Below, in pieces: positions 1 through 6,157 of a DNA stretch of 13,162 nucleotides. The translations under genes and the position numbers were made by a program. Under the pieces are notes generated by a model. The model was not told the origin of the DNA, searched no databases, and saw nothing but the letters and a program-made list of their open reading frames with translations. Source of the DNA: Bacillota bacterium (GTDB lineage: Bacteria; Bacillota; Clostridia; Oscillospirales; Oscillospiraceae). Position 1 is the stretch's first letter. Every line of letters starts with the position of its first letter. The stretch lies in contig JAEXWS010000103.1 in NCBI GenBank assembly GCA_023406225.1, positions 1-13,162 on the forward strand, in the 5' to 3' direction.

Positions 1-401
1 TGGGGCTGGATGCGAAGTACGACGAAAAGACGAACCCCACCTGCGTCTACATGGAGCCGGAAGCGGCGGGCGTGGGCTTGACGGAGGAGCAGTGCAAGGC
101 CCAGGGGCTGGACTACAAGGTGGGCAAGTTCCCCATGTCCGCCAACGGCAAGGCGCTCATCCTCAACGGCGGCGAGGGCCTTGTGAAGATCATCGCCGAC
201 GCGAAGTACGGCGAGGTCCTGGGCATGCACATCATCGGGCCCCGGGCCACGGACCTCATCGCCGAGGGCGCGCTGGCCATCCGGCTGGAGGCCACCGTGG
301 ACGAATTGATCTCCACCATCCACTCCCATCCCACCGTCACCGAGACCATGCGGGAAGCGGCGTTGAATGTGGAAAAGCGCGCCATCCACACCAAGAACTG
401 A
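1..401 (+). CDS. lpdA: Dihydrolipoyl dehydrogenase, C-terminal part (5' end outside the window)
   Basis: The reading frame enters at base 3 and gives 132 residues up to a TGA at 399-401. It is the C-terminal dimerisation domain of a class I pyridine nucleotide-disulfide oxidoreductase. The segment VGLTEEQC near the start, the strand LGMHIIGPRATDLI and the active-site block HSHPTVTE are the family landmarks. The second His of that block and the Glu five residues later form the catalytic dyad of lipoamide dehydrogenases, supplied in trans across the dimer. The enzyme reoxidises lipoyl groups of 2-oxoacid dehydrogenase or glycine cleavage complexes with NAD+. The FAD and NAD domains lie outside the window, so the host complex cannot be named. 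A strong terminator follows about 10 bases after the stop. Confidence 0.9.
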   Translation, partial: GLDAKYDEKTNPTCVYMEPEAAGVGLTEEQCKAQGLDYKVGKFPMSANGKALILNGGEGLVKIIADAKYGEVLGMHIIGPRATDLIAEGALAIRLEATVDELISTIHSHPTVTETMREAALNVEKRAIHTKN

Positions 402-411
402 ATTTCATGAA

Positions 412-441
412 AAAGGGACCGTCCGCTCGGACGGTCCCTTT
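412..441 (+). terminator. Intrinsic terminator after lpdA
   Basis: A perfect GC-rich inverted repeat pairs 415-425 (GGGACCGTCCG) with 428-438, flanked by AAA on the left and TTT on the right. The working loop is probably GCTC, because the innermost C-G pair would leave only two bases. It starts 10 bases after the lpdA stop. The U-tract is short on the + strand, so termination may be incomplete. A near-identical copy lies at 642-673. Confidence 0.7.
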
Positions 442-641
442 AGCTCGTTGAAAAAGCCTCGCAGAGTTCGCGCCCGGAGGCGCGAAGAAAAATGAGATCC
501 ATTTTCTCCGGCGACATGTGCGTCGGAGAAAATACATCTCGGTCCGTAAGTGTGCGAACTGTCCGCTTTCAGCGGACAGTGAGTGCGCGCGACGGGCCGA
601 GCCTACTCGAAAAAGTGCCGAAGGCGCTTTTTCGACAGCCA
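442..641 (+). repeat. Array of four hairpins in the lpdA-gluQ spacer
   Basis: No gene is visible in this part of the 346-base spacer. It carries four consecutive inverted repeats: 467-474/479-486 (TTCGCGCC, loop CGGA); 501-513/521-533 (13 bp with one G-T pair, loop ACATGTG); 558-567/571-580 (ACTGTCCGCT, loop TTC); 607-619/623-635 (13 bp with one T-G pair, loop GAA). The wobble pairs form in + strand RNA but would be A-C mismatches on the other strand, so the structures favour the + transcript. Two of these modules have relatives in the fabG-fabF spacer. I do not recognise a named RNA family. Confidence 0.6.
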
Positions 642-673
642 AAAGGGACCGTCCGAACGGACGGTCCCTTTTT
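642..673 (+). terminator. Second intrinsic terminator, twin of 412-441
   Basis: The stem 645-655/658-668 has the same arms as the terminator at 412-441 (GGGACCGTCCG and its complement) but AA at the centre instead of CT. It is followed by TTTTT (669-673), a better U-tract than the first copy. It lies just upstream of the gluQ promoter and should insulate gluQ from lpdA read-through. Confidence 0.75.
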
Positions 674-687
674 CTGCGGCGCGCCTC

Positions 688-716
688 TTGTCCTCCGCCC
701 GCGGGGCGGATATAAT
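688..716 (+). promoter_or_regulatory. gluQ promoter, sigma-70/SigA type
   Basis: A TTGTCC -35 box (688-693) and a perfect TATAAT -10 box (711-716) are separated by 17 bases. The expected start is near 723, giving a leader of about 25 bases before the gluQ ATG at 748. The box is an AT-rich island in a GC-rich spacer and follows a terminator. Confidence 0.75.
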
Positions 717-747
717 AGGACCTATCTGAAAGAAAGCGGGTGACGGC

Positions 748-1686
748 ATGACGGTGGGACGCTTCGCTCCCTCGCCCAGCGGGCGCATCCATCTTGGGAA
801 TATCCTCTGCTGCCTGCTCTCCTGGCTCAGCGCCCGGCAAAAGGGCGGGCGGGTGGTTTTGCGCATCGAGGACCTGGATACCGCCCGCTGTCCCCGGCGG
901 TACGCCGTGCAGATGGAGGAGGACCTCCGGTGGCTGGGCCTTTTCTGGGACGAGGGCCCCGGCGTGGGCGGTCCCCACGGCCCCTACGACCAGTCGGCGC
1001 GCACGGCGCTGTACCGCGCGGCGCTGGAGAAGCTGGAGGGCCTTGGACTGGTCTATCCCTGCTTTTGCACCCGGGCGGAGCTCCACGCGGCCTCCGCCCC
1101 CCACCGCCAGGACGGGCAGACGGTCTATTCCGGCGCCTGCCGGGGCCTGACGGCGGCCCAGGCGGCGGAAAAGGCCCGCCTCCGCCGTCCGGCCCTGCGG
1201 CTGCGGGTCCCGGATGAGACCGTGGCCTTTACGGACGGCCACCTGGGCCCCTATGGGGAGGACCTGGCCCGGGACTGCGGGGACTTTCTCCTCCGCCGGT
1301 CCGACGGGATGTTCGCCTATCAGCTTGCGGTGGTGGTGGACGACGCGGCCATGGGCGTCACGGAGGTCGTCCGGGGGGCGGACCTGCTGGCCTCCACGCC
1401 CCGTCAATTGTACCTTTACCGCCTGCTGGACCTGCCCGCCCCCTCGTTTTACCACTTTCCGCTGCTGCTGGCCTCCGACGGGCGGCGGCTGAGCAAGCGG
1501 GACGCGGACGCGGGGCTGGAGGTCCTGCGGGGCCGCTGCACGGCGGCGGAGGTGCTGGGGAAGCTTGCGTGTCTCGCGGGCTTCAACCCCGGCGCGGCGC
1601 CCCGGACGGCGGAGGAATTGCTGGCGGACTTCGCCTGGGACAAGGTGCCCCGGGCGGACATCCGCATCCCGGAGGGGCTGTTTTAG
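748..1686 (+). CDS. gluQ: Glutamyl-Q tRNA(Asp) synthetase (GluQRS)
   Basis: This 312-residue protein is a truncated paralogue of glutamyl-tRNA synthetase that keeps the catalytic domain but lacks the anticodon-binding half. Family knowledge: it activates glutamate and attaches it to queuosine in the anticodon of tRNA(Asp). The N-terminal FAPSPSGRIHLGN carries the HIGH-type signature as HLGN. VLRIEDLD follows at about residue 40. A zinc site of the YadB kind is visible as CFC near residues 105-107 and YSGAC about 20 residues later. RRLSKRD is the KMSKS-type motif. Length fits the family (about 300). The ATG at 748 places the conserved RFAPSPSG segment at the very N-terminus; the ribosome site before it is weak (GCGGGTG). 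It has its own promoter and converges on the fab operon. A full GltX is excluded by length. Confidence 0.93.
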   Translation: MTVGRFAPSPSGRIHLGNILCCLLSWLSARQKGGRVVLRIEDLDTARCPRRYAVQMEEDLRWLGLFWDEGPGVGGPHGPYDQSARTALYRAALEKLEGLGLVYPCFCTRAELHAASAPHRQDGQTVYSGACRGLTAAQAAEKARLRRPALRLRVPDETVAFTDGHLGPYGEDLARDCGDFLLRRSDGMFAYQLAVVVDDAAMGVTEVVRGADLLASTPRQLYLYRLLDLPAPSFYHFPLLLASDGRRLSKRDADAGLEVLRGRCTAAEVLGKLACLAGFNPGAAPRTAEELLADFAWDKVPRADIRIPEGLF

Positions 1687-1735
1687 GAAAAACGCGTCAG
1701 TTTGGAATGAAAACAGGGAGGATAGGAGCGAAGAG

Positions 1736-1791
1736 AAGGGCGCCAAGTTCATGCCGCTGGGGACCGTTCTGCTCCGGGAGGCGCTCTTTTT
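1736..1791 (+). terminator. Possible gluQ terminator
   Basis: The arms 1736-1744 (AAGGGCGCC) and 1780-1788 can pair over 9 bp with one G-T pair and run into TTTTTT (1786-1791 region). The loop is long (35 bases), so this is a weak call. The remainder of 1687-1912 shows only a short hairpin at 1834-1848 (CGCCCT, loop TGT) and no convincing gene. Confidence 0.35.
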
Positions 1792-1912
1792 CATGTGGAT
1801 CGGCGGCCGGCGTTGGAAGGCCGCGTACCTTCTCGCCCTTGTAGGGCGCGTTTTGGCGGGAAAGGGCTTTTTCATGAAGGAGCGGTAGACCGCCGCCGGG
1901 CGGGATCGCATG

Positions 1913-1953
1913 AAACAGGGGAGCGCTGTCCTGCGGCAGCGCCCCCCTGTTTT
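1913..1953. terminator. Bidirectional terminator between gluQ and the fab operon
   Basis: The arms AAACAGGGG (1913-1921) and CCCCTGTTT (1944-1952) enclose a second stem GCGCTG/CAGCGC (1923-1928/1937-1942), with one A-C mismatch between them and loop TCCTGCGG. The + strand copy runs into TTTT; the - strand copy ends in TTT. It lies 7 bases beyond the stop of the MarR gene and in a convergent gap, so it can end both transcripts. Confidence 0.75.
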
Positions 1954-1959
1954 GCGTTT

Positions 1960-2421
1960 TCAGCTCTCCGGCATGGCCGCCTCCGGGATGTCCACCTCCG
2001 GCATCAGCTCCCGGCTGACCACAGTGAGCATCTCCTCCAGCTTGGCGCAGTCCTCCGGCGGAAAGCGCCGGGTGATGCGGTCCATGACCTCCACCATGTA
2101 GGAGGTGCTGATGTTATAGTAATCGATATACTTTTGGGTGACCTCCAGGTGATACTCCCGCTTGTCGCTCTGGGAGCGGACCTTGCGGATGTACTCCTTT
2201 TTGATGAGGCTGTTTACCTTATAGGCCGCGTTGGGCGGGGAGATGCGCATGAACGTGGCGAACTCGTTCACCGTGGGACTGCCCAGAGCCTGGATGGACT
2301 CCATGCAGAAGGTCTCCACCGTGGTCAAACTGGCTTCCCGGTCCTGAAAGCGGCGGAAGATCTCCTGGTAAAAGTGCAGTTTAAATTTCGTATACACATT
2401 AAAAAAGGCGTGTTTCAGCAT
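1960..2421 (-). CDS. MarR-family transcriptional regulator at the end of the fab operon (FabT-like candidate)
   Basis: This 153-residue protein has the length and layout of a MarR winged-helix dimer. Helical ends flank a central winged helix-turn-helix: PTVNEFATFMRISPPNAAYK forms the helix-turn-helix, with the wing around SQSDKREYHL, where the D-x-R pattern typical of MarR wings is present. The start at 2421 is chosen because GGGAG lies 8 bases upstream; an upstream in-frame ATG at 2463 would precede the promoter's likely start site. In Streptococcus and relatives FabT, also MarR-type, represses fatty acid synthesis genes. Here the location, after fabZ, and a large palindrome at the acpP promoter suggest the same role, but ligand and operator are inferred. 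It has its own promoter and may stay expressed when the operon is off. Confidence 0.85.
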   Translation of the reverse strand: MLKHAFFNVYTKFKLHFYQEIFRRFQDREASLTTVETFCMESIQALGSPTVNEFATFMRISPPNAAYKVNSLIKKEYIRKVRSQSDKREYHLEVTQKYIDYYNISTSYMVEVMDRITRRFPPEDCAKLEEMLTVVSRELMPEVDIPEAAMPES

Positions 2422-2453
2422 AACGGCCGCTCCCTTTTCCGCGTATTTTATCC

Positions 2454-2482
2454 ATTGTAGCAAATTCGTGGGGGAACGGCAA
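2454..2482 (-). promoter_or_regulatory. Promoter for the MarR gene
   Basis: On the - strand TTGCCG (2477-2482) and TACAAT (2454-2459) are separated by 17 bases. This puts transcription start near 2447, about 26 bases before the MarR ATG at 2421. The -10 box is identical to that of the acpP promoter. The -35 overlaps the few bases after the fabZ stop codon. The acpP palindrome is not repeated here, so autoregulation is not apparent. Confidence 0.6.
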
Positions 2483-2485
2483 CCG

Positions 2486-2923
2486 TTATTCCGCCCGGAT
2501 GGCGAAGGTCAGCTCCGCCGTGACGGCCACCTGGCCGTCCACGGTGGCCCGGGCCTCCCCAACGCCCACGGGACCCCGCTGCCTCGTCAGCACGCACTCA
2601 AGCTCCAGCACGTCGCCGGGCGTGACCTGGCGCTTGAACCGGGCGTTTTTCACCGCGCCCAGCAGTGCGATCTTGCCCTTGTTCTCCGGCAGGGCCAGCA
2701 CCGCCACGCCGCCCACCTGGGCCATGGCCTCCAGGATGAGCACGCCGGGCATCACGTGGGCCTGGGGGAAGTGGCCGCAGAAAAACGGCTCCCCCACGCT
2801 GACGCATTTGATGCCCCTGGCCCATTTGCCCGGCTCGCCGTCCACGATGCGGTCCACCAGGGCGAAGGGATAGCGGTGGGGCAGGATCTCCGCGATTTGA
2901 TTGGAATTGAACTGCATCCCCAT
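2486..2923 (-). CDS. fabZ: 3-hydroxyacyl-ACP dehydratase FabZ
   Basis: A 145-residue single hot-dog-fold protein. FabZ removes water from 3-hydroxyacyl-ACP to give trans-2-enoyl-ACP in each elongation cycle, in the cytosol. The N-terminal LPHRYPFALVDRI block is the FabZ signature. The catalytic His51 lies in FFCGHFPQAHVMPG and the catalytic Glu65 in LILEAMAQ, the expected 14 residues apart. Where many FabZ proteins have Pro-Val-Met-Pro after the GHFP segment, this one has His-Val-Met-Pro. The ATG at 2923 is favoured over those at 2938 and 2917: GGGAGG sits 7 bases upstream and it follows the fabF stop by two bases. As the only dehydratase in the cluster it should serve all chain lengths; it lacks any feature that marks it as an isomerase. 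Confidence 0.95.
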   Translation of the reverse strand: MGMQFNSNQIAEILPHRYPFALVDRIVDGEPGKWARGIKCVSVGEPFFCGHFPQAHVMPGVLILEAMAQVGGVAVLALPENKGKIALLGAVKNARFKRQVTPGDVLELECVLTRQRGPVGVGEARATVDGQVAVTAELTFAIRAE

Positions 2924-2925
2924 GC

Positions 2926-4167
2926 TTACGCCTCCCATTTCTTAAAGAGCAGGCTGCCGTTGTGGCCGCCGAAGCCCAGCGAGTTGGAGAGGACACAGCG
3001 CACGTCCGCCGTCCGGCCCTGATTGGGCACCACGTCCAGATCGCATTCCGGGTCCGCCGTCTGGTAGTGGATGGTGGCGGGCAGGAAGCCGTCCCGGAGG
3101 GTCAGGGCGGAGAAAATGGCCTCCACGGCCCCGGCCGCCCCCAGCATGTGCCCGGTCATGGACTTGGTGGAGCTCATGGCCAGCTTATAGGCATGGCCGC
3201 CGAACACTGCTTTCACGGCGGCGGTCTCGCCCGCGTCGTTCAAGTGGGTGGAGGTGCCGTGGGCGTTGATGTAGCCCACCTCCTCCGGCCGCGCGCCGCC
3301 GTCCGCCAGGGCCGCGGCCATGGCCTTGGCGCCGCCGGAGCCGTCGGGCCGGGGGGCGGTCATGTGGTAGGCGTCGCAGGTGGCGCCGTAGCCCGCCACC
3401 TCGGCATAGATCTTCGCGCCGCGGGCCAGGGCGTGGCCCAGCTCCTCCAGCAAAAGGATGCCCGCGCCCTCGCCCAGGACGAAGCCGCTCCGCTCCGCGT
3501 CGAAGGGGATGGAGGCCCGGGCGGGGTCCTCGCTCTGGCTCAGGGCCTTCATGGAGGTGAAGCCGCCGATGGCCAGGGGCGTGACGCTGGACTCCGTGCC
3601 GCCGCAGAGCATCACCTCGGCGTAGCCGTCCCGGATGTAGTGGAAGGCGTCGCCCACGGCGTTGGTGCCGCCGGCGCAGGCGGTGACGGGGCAGGAGCAC
3701 ATGCCCCGGAACCCGGTGTCGATGGCGATCTGCCCGGCGGCCATGTTGCAGATGGCGGTGGGGATGTAGAAGGGGGAGACCCGGTCCCAGCCCCGATCGA
3801 GGCCCCGGTCGTGCTCGCTCTCGGTGATGGAGAGGCCGCCGATGCCGCTGGAGACGATGACGCCGCAGCGGTCCGCCTCCTCCTCGCGCAGGGTAAAGCC
3901 CGCGTCGGCCATGGCCTCCCGGGCGGAGACGACGGCGAACTGGGTGAAGCGGCCCATGCGCTTGGCCTCGGGCTTGCTCATGTGGTCCTCAGGGACGAAG
4001 CCCTTGACCTCGGCGGCCAGCTTGACCTTCTGCTCCGCCGGGTCGAACTGGGTGATGGGCGCGACGCCGCACACGCCGTTTCTCACGGCCTGCCAGCTCT
4101 CCGGCGCGGTAAGGCCTATGGGGGTGACGGCCCCCAGGCCGGTGATCACGACTCTGCGTCGTTCCAT
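2926..4167 (-). CDS. fabF: Beta-ketoacyl-ACP synthase II (FabF)
   Basis: A 413-residue thiolase-fold condensing enzyme that extends acyl chains by two carbons using malonyl-ACP. The Cys-His-His triad is in place: Cys164 in VTACAGGTNA, His303 in NAHGTSTHLND and His340 in SMTGHMLGAAG. The protein begins RRVVITGLGAVTPIG, as FabF proteins do. The ATG at 4167 has GGAGGT 6 bases upstream; the longer open frame upstream runs through the hairpin spacer and is not family-like. FabF is separated from fabG by a 311-base hairpin-rich spacer with no clear promoter, then coupled closely to fabZ (TAAGCATG junction). It is the only elongating ketosynthase here (no FabB), so it would have to elongate both saturated and unsaturated intermediates. 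Confidence 0.96.
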   Translation of the reverse strand: MERRRVVITGLGAVTPIGLTAPESWQAVRNGVCGVAPITQFDPAEQKVKLAAEVKGFVPEDHMSKPEAKRMGRFTQFAVVSAREAMADAGFTLREEEADRCGVIVSSGIGGLSITESEHDRGLDRGWDRVSPFYIPTAICNMAAGQIAIDTGFRGMCSCPVTACAGGTNAVGDAFHYIRDGYAEVMLCGGTESSVTPLAIGGFTSMKALSQSEDPARASIPFDAERSGFVLGEGAGILLLEELGHALARGAKIYAEVAGYGATCDAYHMTAPRPDGSGGAKAMAAALADGGARPEEVGYINAHGTSTHLNDAGETAAVKAVFGGHAYKLAMSSTKSMTGHMLGAAGAVEAIFSALTLRDGFLPATIHYQTADPECDLDVVPNQGRTADVRCVLSNSLGFGGHNGSLLFKKWEA

Positions 4168-4192
4168 AGTGTACCTCCAGAATAGATATGGT

Positions 4193-4316
4193 CCCCGTCC
4201 CGCGCCCGCAGGCGCAAAGGAGGGGAGGGAGACCCACAGGCTCCCCCAAAAAACAACCCCGTCCCGCGCCCGCAGGCGCGGAGGAGGGGGGCTAGGGGGA
4301 ACCACAGGTTCCCCCA
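4193..4316. repeat. Tandem duplication of a ~64-base hairpin unit in the fabG-fabF spacer
   Basis: A 23-base segment beginning CCCCGTCCCGCGCC occurs exactly at 4193-4215 and 4257-4279, 64 bases apart. Each copy contains a GCGCC/GGCGC hairpin with loop CGCA. Each copy continues into a diverged tail holding a second hairpin around CACAGG: imperfect in copy one, perfect in copy two (4295-4303/4307-4315, GGGGGAACC, loop ACA). There is no reading frame with family features here. Confidence 0.75.
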
Positions 4317-4478
4317 GTTCTTTCGCCAATGGCGAAAGAAGAAAATCCAATTATTTTCGGCAGGACATGCGCCTGCCGAAAATTCCCCGACCCAAGCGCC
4401 TTGGGCGCGTTCCCCAGTGACCGGCGTCACTGGGGGCGGGGGAGTTCGAGGGGGAGATAAGCGCCCCCTCAAAGCGGC
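4317..4478. repeat. Further hairpin array between fabG and fabF
   Basis: This stretch is gene-free and packed with inverted repeats: 4318-4327/4331-4340 (TTCTTTCGCC, loop AAT); 4353-4364/4372-4383 (12 bp, loop ACATGCG); 4391-4396/4400-4405 (CCCAAG, loop CGC); 4412-4421/4426-4435 region (CCCCAGTGAC paired with GTCACTGGGG, loop CGGC); 4448-4454/4464-4470 (GAGGGGG). The last lies 8 bases beyond the fabG stop on the - strand but has no U-tract, so it may slow or protect the RNA rather than terminate. No -35/-10 pair for fabF was found. Confidence 0.65.
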
Positions 4479-5219
4479 CTACATGGCCATCCCCCCGTCC
4501 ACGGCCAGCACCTGCCCGGTGATGTAGGCGGCGTCGTCGCTTGCCAGGAACGCCACGGCCTTCGCCACGTCCTCCGCCGCGCCCAGGCGGCCCATGGGGA
4601 TGGAGGCCAGGGTGGCGGTCTTGGCGGCCTCGGCCATGGCGGCGGTCATGTCTGTCTCAATGAAGCCGGGAGCCACCGCGTTCACGGTGACGCCCCGTCC
4701 CGCCAGCTCCTTGGCCAGGGACTTCGTCATGCCGACGACGCCCGCCTTGCTGGCGGCGTAGTTCACCTGGCCCGCGTTGCCCCGCAGGCCCACCACGCTG
4801 GAGAGGTTCACGATGCGGCCGCAGCGCTGCTTCATCATCAGCCGGGATACGGCCTTCATGCAGAGGAACGTTCCCTTCAGGTTGGCGGCCACCACCGCGT
4901 CGAAATCGGATTCCTTCATCAGCATCAGCAGGTTGTCCCGGGTGATGCCCGCGTTGTTCACCAGAATGTCGATGCGGCCGAAGGCTTTTACGGCCGCGTC
5001 CATCAGGGATTGGACCTGGGCGGCGTCGGACACGTCGCACCGGACGGCCAGGACCTTGGCCCCCAGGGCCTCGCAGGCGGCGGCTGTCTCGTCGGCCGCC
5101 GTCTCGTTCCCCGCGTAGCAAAAAACCACGTTCGCGCCGTTTCTGGCCAGCTCCAGGCACACGCTCCGGCCGATGCCCCGGCTGCCGCCGGTGACGACGG
5201 CTGTTTTCCCATTCATCAT
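4479..5219 (-). CDS. fabG: 3-oxoacyl-ACP reductase (FabG)
   Basis: A 246-residue short-chain dehydrogenase/reductase that reduces 3-oxoacyl-ACP to 3-hydroxyacyl-ACP with NADPH. The Rossmann motif GGSRGIG (11-17) binds the nucleotide and NNAG (88-91) stabilises the sheet. The catalytic tetrad is Asn113, Ser141, Tyr154 and Lys158 in SSVVGLRGNAGQVNYAASK. The C-terminal part (APGFIETDM, ASDDAAYITGQVLAVDGGM) closely matches housekeeping FabG rather than a generic SDR. The start overlaps the fabD stop (ATGATGA), where two consecutive ATG codons are possible (5219 or 5216). It is the last gene of the middle block of the operon before the hairpin spacer. Confidence 0.96.
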   Translation of the reverse strand: MMNGKTAVVTGGSRGIGRSVCLELARNGANVVFCYAGNETAADETAAACEALGAKVLAVRCDVSDAAQVQSLMDAAVKAFGRIDILVNNAGITRDNLLMLMKESDFDAVVAANLKGTFLCMKAVSRLMMKQRCGRIVNLSSVVGLRGNAGQVNYAASKAGVVGMTKSLAKELAGRGVTVNAVAPGFIETDMTAAMAEAAKTATLASIPMGRLGAAEDVAKAVAFLASDDAAYITGQVLAVDGGMAM

Positions 5220-6157
5220 TTGCTCTCCTCTCTCATGCGCTCCAGCGTCTCGGGCAGGGCCTCCACATCCGCCGCCGTCTCCACCGCGCAGACGGGGAAG
5301 CCGGGGACGGTCTTGCGGACAAAGCCGCTGAGGGCCTTGCCGGGGCCGATCTCCACAACGGCGTCCACCATGGAGGCCATCTTGCGGATGGAATCCTCCA
5401 TGAAAACGCTGCTTTGGACCTGCCGCACCAGCAGTTCGGGGATCGTCCCGCCCTCCGGCATTTCGTCTCCCAGGCAGTTGAAGAGGACCGGGATGCGGGG
5501 CCGGGCGAAGGAGACGGTGCGGAAATAGTCCTTCAGCGCCTCTCCGGCGGGGGCCATCAGAGGCGTGTGGAAGGGGCCGCTGACCTTTAAGGGCAGGCAG
5601 CGCTTGGCGCCGGCCTCCTTCGCCAGGGCGGCGGCTTGGTCCACGGCGGCTTTCTCGCCGCCGATGACCAATTGGCCCGGGCAGTTGTAGTTGGCGATGA
5701 CCGCCGTGCCCAGGGAGGACGCGGCGGCGCAGGCGGCCTGAAGAGGCTCCCGGTCCAGGCCCAGCACCGCCATCATGGCGGATTCCCGGCCGGCGGCGGC
5801 CTGCTCCATGGCCCTGCCCCGGAAGGCCACCAGCCGGATGGCCGTGGCTGCGTCGAACACTCCGGCGGCGTGGAGGGCGGAGTATTCGCCAAGAGACAGT
5901 CCCGCCGCCGCCGCGGGGACCACGCCCCGCTCCGCCAGCACCGCCGTCAGCCCGGCGGCGAAGGCCACCATGCAGGGCTGGGTGTACCGGGTCTGGTTCA
6001 GCAGGCCCTCCGGGTCCTCAAAGGAGACGGTCTTCAGGTCGAAATCCACCTCCGCGCCGTCCAAAACGGCGCGGAAGGCGGGATAGGCCGCGTACAGGTC
6101 CGCCCCCATCCCTGGGTGCTGGCTGCCCTGTCCGGCATATAAGAAACCGAGCTTCAT
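5216..6157 (-). CDS. fabD: Malonyl-CoA:ACP transacylase (FabD)
   Basis: A 313-residue acyltransferase moving malonyl groups from CoA to AcpP. GQGSQHPGMG (9-18) is the oxyanion-hole segment. The nucleophile is Ser88 in GLSLGEYSALHAAG, where Leu replaces the His found in the E. coli GHSLG form, a common Bacillota variant. Arg113 in AFRGRAM fixes the malonyl carboxylate and His197 in GPFHTPLM is the general base. GNYNCPGQ-type segment IANYNCPGQLVIGG is also typical. The start at 6157 (MKLGFLYAGQG) overlaps the preceding stop as ATGA; the longer open frame upstream is only the shadow of the neighbouring gene. Confidence 0.95.
   Translation of the reverse strand: MKLGFLYAGQGSQHPGMGADLYAAYPAFRAVLDGAEVDFDLKTVSFEDPEGLLNQTRYTQPCMVAFAAGLTAVLAERGVVPAAAAGLSLGEYSALHAAGVFDAATAIRLVAFRGRAMEQAAAGRESAMMAVLGLDREPLQAACAAASSLGTAVIANYNCPGQLVIGGEKAAVDQAAALAKEAGAKRCLPLKVSGPFHTPLMAPAGEALKDYFRTVSFARPRIPVLFNCLGDEMPEGGTIPELLVRQVQSSVFMEDSIRKMASMVDAVVEIGPGKALSGFVRKTVPGFPVCAVETAADVEALPETLERMREESK

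Noticed and set aside
402..747. CRISPR array, because of repeated hairpins
   Set aside because: The repeats differ from one another, spacing is irregular and no cas genes are present.
1751..1888. A 45-residue + strand frame starting MPLGTVLLREALFF in the convergent gap
   Set aside because: The purine-rich stretch is too far upstream for a good ribosome site, the frame overlaps likely terminator structure, and no family resemblance was seen.
337..1911. A 524-residue open frame on the - strand covering gluQ
   Set aside because: It is the low-complexity Arg/Pro/Ala-rich shadow of gluQ, runs through terminators and hairpins, and has no family features.
2962..4185. A 407-residue + strand frame antisense to fabF
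   Set aside because: Gly/Ala/His-rich composition typical of antisense GC-rich frames; fabF on the opposite strand has all catalytic motifs.
4168..4478. A separate promoter for fabF
   Set aside because: Only weak hexamers such as TATTCT near the ribosome site were found, without a matching -35 box at proper spacing.
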